Shown: positions 9,870 through 19,665 of the stretch, piece by piece
Position numbering within the stretch: the stretch's first letter is position 1
How the letters are laid out: every line of letters starts with the position of its first letter
NCBI GenBank assembly: GCA_933207985.1
Contig: OW240912.1
Span: 103,938,287-104,002,286 of the forward strand
Length of the DNA: 64,000 bases
DNA from: Pelobates cultripes
Lineage: Eukaryota; Chordata; Amphibia; Anura; Pelobatidae
Direction of reading: 5' to 3'
The notes under the pieces: generated by a model
The model's database searches: none
Told to the model about the DNA's origin: nothing
What the model saw: the letters and a program-made list of their open reading frames with translations, nothing else
Translations under genes and position numbers: made by a program

Positions 9870-10965
9870 ATTAATCCTGCCACCCTAGCAACCACCTGCC
9901 ATCTCACCATTCAATGCATGCCACCCCTAGCAACCACCTGCTATCTCCCCATTCACTGCATGCCACCCCTAGCAACAACCTGCTATCTCCCCATTCACTG
10001 CATGCCACCCCTAGCAACCACCTGCCATCTCCCCATTCACTGCATGCCAGCCCTAGCAACCACCTGCTATCTCCCCATTCACTGCATGCCACCCCTAGCA
10101 ACAACCTGCTATCTCCCCATTCACTGCATGCCACCAATAGCAGCCACCTGCTATCTCCCCATTCACTGCATGCCACCACTAGCAACCACCTGCTATCTCC
10201 CATTCACTGCATGCCACCACTAGCAACCACATGCTATCTCCCCATTCACTGCATGCCACCCCTAGCAACCACCTGATATCTCCCCATTCACTGCATGCCA
10301 CCCCTAGCAACCACCTGATATCTCCCATTCACTGCATGCCACCCCTAGCAACCACCTGATATCTCCCATTCACTGCATGCCACCACTAGCAACCACCTGC
10401 TATCTCCCCATTCACTGCATGCCACCTCTAGCAACCACCTGCTATCTCCCCATTCACTGCATGCCACCCCTAGCAACCACCTGCTGCTATCTCCCCATTC
10501 ACTGCATGCCACCCCTAGCAACCACCTGATATCTCCCATTCACTGCATGCCACCCCTAGCAACCACCTGATATCTCCCATTCACTGCATGCCACCCCTAG
10601 CAACCACCTGATATCTCCCATTCACTGCATGGCACCACTAGCAACCATCTGCTATCTCCCCATTCACTGCATGCCACCCCTAGCAACCACCTGCTTTCTC
10701 CCCATTCACTGCATGCCACCCCTAGCAACCACCTGCTGCTATCTCCCCATTCACTGCATGCCACCCCTAGCAACCACCTGCTGCTATCTCCCCATTCACT
10801 GCATGCCACCCCTAGCAACCACCTGATATCTCCCATTCACTGCATGCCACCCCTAGCAACCACCTGATATCTCCCATTCACTGCATGCCACCCCTAGCAA
10901 CCACCTGCTGCTATCTCCCCATTCACTGCATGCCACCACTAGCAACCACCTGCCATCTCCCCCAT
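9870..10965. repeat. 42-bp minisatellite
   Basis: About 25 head-to-tail copies of a 42-base unit containing 'cctagcaaccacctg', 'ctatctccccattcac' and 'tgcatgccac'. Length variants are 41 bases (one C lost from the cccc run) and 45 bases (an extra CTG). Variants are clustered, with the 'ctgatatctccc' type in 10270-10380, 10520-10620 and 10820-10880, which suggests higher-order duplication. The ORFs here simply reflect a unit divisible by three (14 codons) and are not genes. Confidence 0.95.
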
Positions 10966-10979
10966 GAGAAGTGGGGCTA

Positions 10980-11225
10980 ATTATAATATTAAAGACAAAA
11001 GGGGATAATTATAAGATTAGAATGAGAAATGGGTTTTTTGTTATAGCTACTCCCCCCTGTGGCCACCATCAGACCTCCCTCTGCGGCCGCCATCAGACCT
11101 CCCTCTGCAGCCGCCAGCACACCCAGGTGTCTGCCCAGCCCCAGGTGCCGACGGCCCACTGGGAAACGTTGGGCCAGTCCGGCCCTGCCTTTGATGAAGT
11201 CTTAAAGTCTTATACTTCCTATGTA
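10980..11225. mobile_element. DNA-transposon (hAT-like) end fragment
   Basis: A GC-rich segment ending in 'ggccagtccggccctg', the inverted form of CAGGGCCGG-type hAT ends seen elsewhere in this window (15141-15157). No matching left end was found. Confidence 0.3.
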
Positions 11226-11499
11226 TGATCACCTCATGATTTTAGAGATCTGGAGTCAGTAAGTTGGCTACCTCCTGCTTTAGCAAATTCCATGGGATTC
11301 CTGTTATTCTTGGCTTTGCCTTTATGTGAAAAGCCAACTGGAGTATGTTTACTCAAGCTGCTTATTTCAACAATCACCATCATAATGCATATTGTTTCTA
11401 AGCTGGAGCGATTCAACCTACATTGTACTCTATTAGACCACAATATATAATGCGAATCATCAAACGTATTTTTTTTTTTATTATTTACAATTCTACGTA

Positions 11500-11563
11500 A
11501 CGTAGAAACATTGAATGTGACAGCAGATAAGAACCATTCGGCCAATCTAGCCTGCCCAATAAA
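11500..11563 (-). mobile_element. LINE 3'-region fragment
   Basis: Contains the block 'gcagataagaaccattcgg', shared with 58080-58100. There it belongs to a LINE C-terminal coding tail on the minus strand. Only a short piece is left here. Confidence 0.45.
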
Positions 11564-11569
11564 AAGAAG

Positions 11570-12431
11570 TATACATTTTTCTGTTTTATAAATAATACAT
11601 CGTTTAATTGCATATACAGTTCGTTCTCTGTGTTTACATAAGTAGTGCTTACAAAATATTAAACCGCAGACTCTCCTTATTGAATGATACTGCTAGTATA
11701 TTTCAATAAAACTATTTACAAGCAAGTCATATAAGAGGCTCAGCTATCAGAGCATGAAGCAGCTGTATTAAGGACATGTGGTAAGGCTCAAGGAGACACC
11801 TGGCACCAGTTGTCAAAAATCATGACTGGCAGTGAAGCAGGTAGCGTCTGCCAGCAACTTGCCATTGAGTAGCTAACAGGACTATCTTCGTATCACTGTC
11901 AAGCTATGCATACACCTGTTTTTTGTCCTTGAAAATCCTCTACATTAAATCAATCCCCTCTATGCTGCGACCACTATTTATTACATAATTCTAATAATAA
12001 ATCATACCCCCAAATTTTTTTTTTAACTAGATAAATCAAGTACTTTAGCTAGAGAAAGATGCATATGCCCCTAAGAAGTGAATTTATTATAACCCCTTAA
12101 GCTTTGATTAAAAAGCATTCATTTATAAACGCTTGTAGTGATGGTTAGGGCATTGCAAAAGGTTACCGTATTTTTTTCCATGTATAAGACTGTGGTTTTT
12201 CTAAAGTTTTTTTAGTCTAAAATTGGGGGTCGTTTTATACACAGAATGTCACTGCAGGGGTTAAAAACAACACTTGTGCACAGGGCCTAAATTAAGATGA
12301 CACCTGCCGCTTTTCAGTGTGCCACGGCCCACACACATACCTGGCCTCCCTCCCGCCAATACATCCCTCCCTCTTATACATGGAAAAATACGGTATACTG
12401 TATCAGTTACTATATAACATGACAGTAATTA

Positions 12432-12462
<31 letters not shown>

Positions 12463-12740
12463 TATTATTATTCTTTATTTATATCATCCCCTATTTATAT
12501 ATCACAATGTATAAGACAATCAACATTTGCATAGTTGTGGGCACATATAACATTGATTAGACAACATTCGAGAAGCATGCGGAATGAAGTTTTTGTTTTT
12601 GGTGTCATGTTAAACAATAGACAGAAAATTAACTCAGTATTTCCCTAGTTCACATATTAGTTAATCACACTTCTTTTATGTTCGTTTGGGTTTATGTGAA
12701 CTATAGATTGCACCCACTCTGGCGACTATAAGGGATCACG
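11570..12740. other. AT-rich intergenic DNA
   Basis: No coding or strong repeat structure beyond a (TA)n/T-rich run at about 12430-12465. Confidence 0.6.
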
Positions 12741-13020
12741 TATCCAGGATACGTTAAAACCCCTTCAGTAGTTCACCTAATTCCAGCGCTGGGATCCATT
12801 ACCTCTACTCCCCCGCCGACGTCAGCCTCCTCATTTGACGTCACAGGAGCCGAATGCGCATGTGAGGCACTGCCGCGCGCGCATTCAAAGTGTCCGTAGG
12901 AAAGCATTTTTCAATGCTTTCCTACGGACACTCTGCGTGATTGAGGCATAATATGCCTCAATCATTGCAGATGCGCCTCTAGTGGCTGTGATTAGACTTC
13001 CTTCTCTGTTACTCCAGTAC
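12740..13020. mobile_element. T2/Kolobok-like MITE core fragment
   Basis: Shares with 31930-32110 and 34610-34790 the same core order: a 'gcgcatgtg...gccgcgcgc' stretch, the small palindrome around 'tcaatgctttcct' and 'ctctagtggctg'. The terminal TTAA ends are not clear here. Confidence 0.5.
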
Positions 13021-13586
13021 CACAATCTTCTCATTTGCACGGTGTTGCTGACTTGGGAGGTCGGCCAGTGCTCGTTCAACCGTGGTGAGGCGTGTGTCTT
13101 GAGTACTCGCAGAGGCCTCTAGGAGAGAGAGCCTCGTGTTGGTGCCTTCAATGGCGTCTTTGAAGCATGCCATGCCCACTCATACTTTGGCGGAGATCAG
13201 CCATCATCTGTCTTAGCAGTTCTGCTGTGACAGGTTCCCTGCAGTTGTTGCTTTGGTTTTTGGTGTGGGTCGTGGACCTAATGCAGCCCCTTCTCTGTGA
13301 TCAAAAGAGGTGTCTCCAGAGGAATACAAGGGGACTTCATCCATCATCACCATTTTCTCCCACGCGGCGCTCTGCAAGCTCTGCAAGAGGTCGCTGATAT
13401 CCCTGCTAGCTGGAACTTTTTCAGTTCTGGGTTTTTTTGTTTTTTGACCCATAGAGGTTCCACAGCATACACGTCCACTGTTTGCACCGATGGGTACCCA
13501 AGTTCCGCCATAAAACTTGGTATTGTGTGGGTAAATAGCACAGGGCCCAACAAGTTGCATCTGCTCCGCTCCCCAACAGTAATTAC

Positions 13587-13934
13587 TAGTGATGTCCCGA
13601 ACGGTTCGCCGAACGGTTCGCCACGGATGGCGAACATATGCGCTGTTCGGTCCGCCCCCTATGTCATCATTGAGTAAACTTTGACCCTGTACCTCACAGT
13701 CAGCAGACACATTCCAGCCAATCAGCAGCAGACCCTCCCTCCCAGACCCTCACACCTCCTGGACAGCATCCATTTTACATTCATTGTGAAGCTGCATTCT
13801 TAGTGAGCTGTCCAGGAGGTGGGAGGGTCTGGGAGGGAGGGTCTGCTGCTGATTGGCTGGAATGTGTCTGCTGACTGTGAGGTACAGGGTCAAAGTTTAT
13901 GTTTATGTTCGCCGAACCGTTCGGGACATCACTA
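13587..13934. mobile_element. hAT-type foldback MITE with perfect 8-bp TSD
   Basis: A perfect 8-base target-site duplication, GTAATTAC, lies at 13579-13586 and 13935-13942. The ends are inverted (TAGTGATGTCCCGAACGG). The element is largely one palindrome, with the block 'cagacacattccagccaatc' on the left mirrored on the right around a short loop near 13770-13800. It has no ORF, being a 348-base non-autonomous element. Confidence 0.85.
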
Positions 13935-14651
13935 GTAATTACATATTGATGTAGGTTGGACAGAAATCCCAATATTTTACCATATATTCTTAAAGGTATC
14001 AATAAACTTTTATTGACTTATACCTATTGTTTATACTAAAATTTTTCTATATGAAATGTGCTTGGGTTTTTTTGGTTATGCAGATGTACATTGCGTGCAT
14101 GCACCTGATCTGGTACTTATTCTAAATATTGAACCAATATTATTTTAATCTTTTTCATGGAAGTCATTTATCTTGCGTACATCTCAAAGACAAAGCAGGC
14201 TGTACCTTAACAAATGGAGCGACAATTTATTTACTAACTTTTTTCTTAAGAGCAAGAACTGTTTCAGAAAGTTCACATTTAAAACAAACTCATACAAGAT
14301 GACAAAGCTGACAAACAGTGTAAAAATTGCATGAGTTACATTTTGATTTCTGAAACAACGAAGTCGACTGACATTAGTACAAGATCTGATGGAGTATGGA
14401 AGTTTTTTTCACCTGTCTTGAGGTCCCTATGAGAAGGCTTCTTGGACATTTTTTAATGGAATAGCATGTATAGTGCAGAAAGTAGGCTAGAGAATATACT
14501 AAATATCTTAGGATTTTAAAATATTTATTAAAGAAAATGAAAATAGAAAAATGCCGGGTTTTAATGCTTTTCCTATTGGAAACATTGAGTACATTGAGTA
14601 TGTAGTGTCTTGCACAAAGCAATCAACATAATGAAAGTTTACAGTTCTGAG

Positions 14652-15157
14652 CAGAGCCACCACCAGAAGTTTTGCGGCCCCTAACTCAACTCAGGGTCTG
14701 GGCCCCCTGGGGCCCACCTCCAAATACCGCCCACAGGGTCCGCCTCCAAATACTGCCCACAGGAATACACACACAGACACAAACACACACACAGATACAA
14801 AAGGACACAGATACATACTAAAGACACACATACTGAAACAGACATACATACAGACATACATACATACATGCATACAGACACACACACACAGAACTCATTT
14901 TCCAGCCTCCTGTCTCTTACCTTGTCTTTACAGGAGGGTGGCTGGGGCTGATGGGAGTAGGCGCGGCTCTCCCTCACTGCCGGGCGCACGTTCCTCCTCT
15001 CAGCAGCACTTGTTGCGGCTGCTTTTTATTGTTTTGTTTTTTGCAAGTGCACCGGCGGCAGTTCCGCCGCTACACGTGGGGTCCGGGCAGCCGGGCCCCC
15101 CAGGGCCGCCGGGCCAGTGACAACCATTATGGTTGTCACCCCCTGATGGCGGCCCTG
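14652..15157. mobile_element. hAT-type non-autonomous element with 8-bp TSD
   Basis: The duplication GTTCTGAG is present at 14644-14651 and 15158-15165. The ends begin CAGAGCC and end GGCCCTG (weakly inverted CAG...CTG). The body contains a CA/TG microsatellite (about 14765-14890) and a GC-rich right half. The ORFs across the microsatellite are low-complexity artefacts. Confidence 0.75.
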
Positions 15158-15412
15158 GTTCTGAGCGTGCTCCTCCTAATATCTACCTGTACTGCACAGT
15201 AATAGTCAGAAATAAGTCGGTATGTCTTTATAAAAACCTTCATGCAGGTAGACATTATGGGCTGGATTCTCTTTGCAGAGTAACATGGTTATTTACTAAA
15301 TTGTGAATTCAAAGTGAATTTTAAATTTAAAGGGACGCTATAGACATCCAGACCACTACATCTCATTACAGTTGTCTGGGTGCAGTTTCCTTGTTCCCTT
15401 AAATCTACAATG

Positions 15413-16844
15413 TTAAAGCGGCACTGTCATGCCGAATTCCGTTTTTGTTTTTTTTAACCCCCTTCCCGCCTCCACTACATCCAACTGACCCCCTAGTCAC
15501 TCCAAAGAACTTTCCCACTCTGTGTAAAATGACACAGAGCACTGTGATTGGATGGATTTCAAGCCATCCAATCACAGTGCTCTGTGTCATTTTACACAGC
15601 ATGGGAAAGTTCTTTGGAATTTCAACGCTGTGTAAAATGACAAAGAGCACTCTGATTGGCTTAAACCCACCAATCAGAGTGTTCTTAGCCTAATTGCAGG
15701 GCGGGGGAAGGCTTCATAAGCCTTCCCCCGCCCTGCGAGGCTCAGTCTGCGCAGAGCCCTCCATGGGTGAAGATGGATTCTTTTTTTGCGTTCGGGTTTT
15801 TTCTTTTTCCCTAGTCACCTTTGATGGGGGGGAGGGGAATTTGACTTAGGGCCCCCAGGGGTGGGGCCGGGGGGTGAGGACAGTAGGTCCCCCCCTCATT
15901 ATCTTTATGGACCCCACCCACCGCCCAGGGGTGGGAGGACAGTAGGTCCCCCCCATTATCATTATGGCCGCCGCCCAGGGGTGGGGGCCTGGGGGGAGGA
16001 CAGTAGGTCTCCCCCCCCTCATTATCATTATGGACCCCACCCCCCGCCCAGGGGTGGGGGCCGGAGAGGGGGAGGACAGTAGGTCCCCCCCTCATTGTAA
16101 TTTATGGCCCCCACCCACCGTGCAGGGGTGGGGGCCGGGGGGGGACAATAGGTCTCCCCCCCTTATTTTACTTTAGGGCCCCCACCCGTCGTTTAGGGGT
16201 GGGGGCCAATAGGTTTTTATTTATTTATTTATTTTACAGTGAGCAGCCACAGGCTGCTCACTGTTTACTAGACATGCCCCTACTCACGGTATAGCGAGTA
16301 GGGGCAGCATTTTTACTTAATTTTTACTTAGTATTAGTAAATGTGGCTGGAAGACCAATTTAGGTCTTTCAGCCTTTTAGTAGATAACTCCCTAATACCG
16401 TGGGAATTAGGGAGTTATCTACTAAGCGGCTAAAAGATGCAGCCACAGCAAGAATAGGATCGGAGTTTCATTCATTCGAATGAAATTCCGACACGAATAA
16501 AGTGCTGAATTGCGTTCTAAAACAAAGGAACATACTGTTCTCATTCAGTTAGGACGCAATTCGTCAGTTTCGTATAAAATGACAGGAAGCATCACGGGAA
16601 CACAGAGGAAAGGAAAGAATTATGGGAAAATTGCTCTGACCAGCGGAAATGAAGCACACTTTGCTCCTCCGCTGGTCAGAGCTGGTCAAGCAGAGGAAAC
16701 CTCCATAAGGCAAAGAGTCCCTACTTTGTCTTATGATTTTAAAGAAAACTAAAGAAGACAGGAAGAAAAGAACAGATCCTGAGAGAGGGGGAGAAGAGGA
16801 AGAGATTGGGGAAAGGTAAGTTTGGCATGACAGTGCCGCTTTAA
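15413..16844. mobile_element. TTAA-flanked TIR element with G-rich tandem array
   Basis: TTAA flanks both ends (15413-15416 and 16841-16844). The inverted termini are AGCGGCACTGTCATGCC and the reverse complement, with near-perfect match over about 18 bases. Inside are a palindrome (about 15505-15620), a second hairpin (about 15625-15690), a G-rich tandem array and a right half resembling the 237-base element at 55656-55892. No transposase ORF. Probably a Kolobok/T2-related non-autonomous element. Confidence 0.75.
15840..16205. repeat. G/C-rich tandem array
   Basis: Four to five imperfect units of about 80 bases, each with 'aggggtgggggcc', 'ggacagtaggtc' and 'attatcattatgg'. Many G runs of four or more occur. 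A related array is at 37540-37870 in another copy. Confidence 0.85.
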
Positions 16845-16939
16845 ACATTACGGTTTTAGGTTCCCTCTATCAGTTGACATCAGAGGAGGTGGAGCCCTAC
16901 CCAGCTCAAGGGACAACGGCGCTGGAACAAGGAAAGTGT

Positions 16940-17074
16940 TTTTGTTTTTTTAATTCTTTATTTATGTTGTGGAATCACATACATGTGTCGCACCAAGCCA
17001 AGATTTTCCACATCATTTTGTTATGTATAGTAAAAGGTAATCAAGTAGTGTGTGTGTGTGTGTGTGTATGTATA

Positions 17075-17114
<40 letters not shown>

Positions 17115-17930
17115 GTATGTGTATATATATATATATATATATTGATACATGGTTTAAGAGGTGGTTTAGTGGATAGGGGCATATAGAAAAACACTGTTAA
17201 AAGCAATAAGAAAAATTTTTGTATGCCGATGGCACAGGCAGTTCTCCCTTGACCTCCAGTGCATCTGCCACTGCATTTGCATATTTCAATAAGAGTTCTG
17301 GGCCCACCGTCTCCGGTGCCCTGTGAATTCGTACATTCCAACTGCAGAGCCGTGCCTCGAGGGTGCAGACTTTTCGAGTAAGTCTCTGTACCTGTTGAGA
17401 GTAGAGAATCTGCTTCAGAGCATGTCGCTGTGATTCGGGTGTCTCTGTTCTCTTCTCGGGTCTCAACTTCGTCAATGCGCCGGGAAAGTCCTCCCATCTC
17501 AGCCTGCACTTTAGCCAGTTCCCCGTTCCACACCTCTCACAGGTCAATCAGGAGTTGTTTGATATCTCCCTTGGTAGAGGGTGAGGCATCGGAATCAGAA
17601 TCTGCCCTCTGTTGTACTGTTCTTGAAGTCTGCAGCACCCTGGGCTGTTCCTTATCTAGCGAGGCCTCCGAGTTGCTAGAATCTCATGGTCTCAATGCCG
17701 CCATCTTGTTGCGGCCTGTCGAAAGACCATCAAATGTCCTGTAAGGGGGAGTTTGTGGTTTTTCCGCTCCATCTCAAAGCTTGAGGGGTTAAGGTCGTAG
17801 TAGGTATACATTTTTGTAGAGTTTTGTTGTTTTTTTTTGCAAGGATTTGGACAATTTATTGCGGTGGAAGCCGGAGCTCCTCACCAACACATCTTGTTAG
17901 GATCACAGCTAGCCATGCCCAGATAAGTAT
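16940..17930 (-). pseudogene. Tx1/L1-type LINE ORF1 fragment
   Basis: On the minus strand, a degraded ORF1 runs from about 17705 to 17200 with several stops and frameshifts. A coiled-coil-like part (GGLSRRIDEVETREENRD) precedes the start of the ORF1 RNA-binding domain (IHRAPETVG). The plus-strand T-rich stretch at 16938-16960 looks like the poly(A) end. A TG/TA microsatellite (17042-17145) lies in the 3' part. No ORF2 is present. Confidence 0.65.
17042..17145. repeat. TG/TA microsatellite
   Basis: (TG)n followed by (TA)n runs. Confidence 0.95.
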
Positions 17931-18826
17931 TTAACGGGTAAATCACCCTTTATTTGCTGCTGGGGGGCACGAGTGAGCGAGGAGAAGAAAAACACTGTAC
18001 AGTTTTGTATTCATAACACTATAGTGTTTCTTTAAGCTCAGAATAGCCAAACTGAAAAAAATATCTAAGTCATGAAAGCTATGCTTTCAGTTTGGCTACT
18101 TTGACCTTAAATGTGAAATTCACATTGAATTGACTTTGAATTCCAACTTTTTTGAATAACCCTGTTTGTGGTTACTCTGCTTACTGAGTAGTAAATTTCC
18201 CATGGACTTCAATTAACTAATTACTTTTCCGTAAACTGAGTAATTTGTTACAAGAGAATCCAGGACTATGAATCAAAATATAACTGAAACTGATAGGGAA
18301 CTGTATGTATTGTGTGCAATGATCCATGTAACCCCAACAATGTCACAATGAAATTGTTGGCAGTTAAGATTCTATTGAATTCACAAAAGACTGTGTATTA
18401 GCATTACAATGACTATGCCACATGGTCTAGTTGACACATGATTAAAGTTATTTTGCCCTATGAGGCCATCAATGTCCTCTATAGTAATTTACATAATATT
18501 ATATTAATAACAAATTTTGTAGTCATCTATGTGACCTTGGAACAATGAAAAATAGATTTGACCAATAAGATTTCTGAGAAGACATACAGCTTTGTTGCTG
18601 CTATCAGTCTTGATATCAACTTCTCATGAGCAGCCATTATGTTGTTCTTAAGGGTTCTGTACATCCCACTTGGTTAGTAAGAAAAATGATCTTATTATTT
18701 ATTCAGCCTCTGGACATAGAAATACCAATTGGATCCAGGAAAAGTTTAATTGGAAACTTTCAGGTTAAATACGCATTTCTACAGTACGAACATTAATTCT
18801 GTTCAATTGTCTTACTGGTTAGGCAC

Positions 18827-18915
18827 CAGGGCTGCCATCAGGGGTTGACAACCATGACAGTTGTCATGGGCCTGACGGTCCTGGGGGCCTGGGCACCCAG
18901 GCCCCCTATTTCCAA

Positions 18916-18948
<33 letters not shown>

Positions 18949-18955
18949 GTATATA

Positions 18956-19012
<57 letters not shown>

Positions 19013-19320
19013 TTTTGGCAGTGGCAGAACTACCTGAGAGAGCCCATGCACTTAGGGCCACCTGATAGGCATATCTCCAAAGGGTCCTGATCAGCGCAGT
19101 GAATTTCTAATAGCTGATCAGGCCCCTTTAAGGAACCTGGCAGTCCTTGGAGGAAGTGAGCTCACTTCCTCCCAGCTAACACCCGAGTGAGAGGAAGCAC
19201 TGGGTGTGGTAGTATTACAAAACTGTAGAGCAGGAGAGGAGGAGAGAGCCAGACCCAGCCAGCAGACTCCACCATCCTGCAGTCAAAAGGTAAGAAACAG
19301 GAGGGTGGTTAAAAGAAGAG
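18827..19320. mobile_element. hAT-like element fragment (left part)
   Basis: Begins CAGGGCTGCCATCAGGGG, the same terminal type as the right end of the 14652-15157 element, followed by a small hairpin ('acaaccatgacagttgtc') and a TG/TA microsatellite (18917-19012). The segment at 19240-19310 resembles, inverted, 14895-14950. The right terminus was not found. Confidence 0.5.
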
Positions 19321-19520
19321 TTTGTCAGTGTGTATGTATCTATGTGTACTTGAGTGTATGTGTATACCATTCAGTGTGTTTGTCTGCCTGTATCTGTGTC
19401 AGTGTGTATGTGTGAATCTGTCAGTGTGTGTATCTGTGTGTCAGTGTACACCTGAGTGTATGTGTGTATTTGTGTGTTTGTTTGTATCTGGGTGTCAGTG
19501 TGCACCTGAGTGTATGTTTT
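19320..19520. repeat. TG-rich microsatellite, left part of a split array
   Basis: Irregular 'tgtgtgtatctgtgtcag' repeats. The same motif resumes at 22085-22520 on the far side of an L1 insertion. Confidence 0.85.
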
Positions 19521-19665
19521 TGTTATTGTTTTTTGGACACAGGCATGTAGTCCTTTGCTTTATTATATTTGAATATTTTATAGCAGGGCTGCAGTTTTTA
19601 TGTCCATGGTTTTCTTGTTACGGTGCTTTTGATTTTTATGTACACTTTATGTCCACAATCTTTTT

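Larger units (their letters stand above)
15327..18035. mobile_element. T2/Kolobok-like MITE, interrupted by later insertions
   Basis: The left end TTAAAGGGACGCTATAG and right end CACTATAGTGTTTCTTTAA form TTAA-bounded inverted termini typical of this frog MITE group. The host MITE is short. Most of the span is a second TTAA element (15413-16844) and an L1 fragment (about 16940-17930). Confidence 0.6.
15261..18263. mobile_element. Outer element of a nested stack
   Basis: The left end has CTGGATTCTC and the right end its inverse, GAGAATCCAG. Left internal sequence (attcaaagtgaattt) recurs inverted on the right (about 18110-18150). The two halves are split by the T2-like MITE at 15327-18035. The family also appears at about 48570 and 55205. 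No clear target duplication. Confidence 0.45.

Noticed and set aside
9870..10965. Regular repeats that could be taken for a CRISPR array or a repeat protein
   Set aside because: The units are contiguous without unique spacers, and the genome is vertebrate. The ORFs arise because the unit is 42 bases long.
13213..13710. 165-codon minus-strand ORF
   Set aside because: It runs into the hAT MITE at 13587, has no recognisable domain, and its 3' part is unique low-confidence sequence.
14681..14989. Cys/Val-rich ORF resembling a membrane or cysteine-rich peptide
   Set aside because: It is a TG/CA microsatellite translated on the minus strand. The same holds for the Cys-rich ORFs at 19322-19714 and 21991-22638.
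15811..16176. Pro/Gly-rich ORFs on both strands
   Set aside because: They reflect the G-rich tandem array. Equivalent ORFs at 37520-37968 have the same cause.
16874..17113. ORF ending in Ile/Tyr repeats
   Set aside because: Its end is a TG/TA microsatellite and its start lies in the T-rich tail of an L1 fragment.
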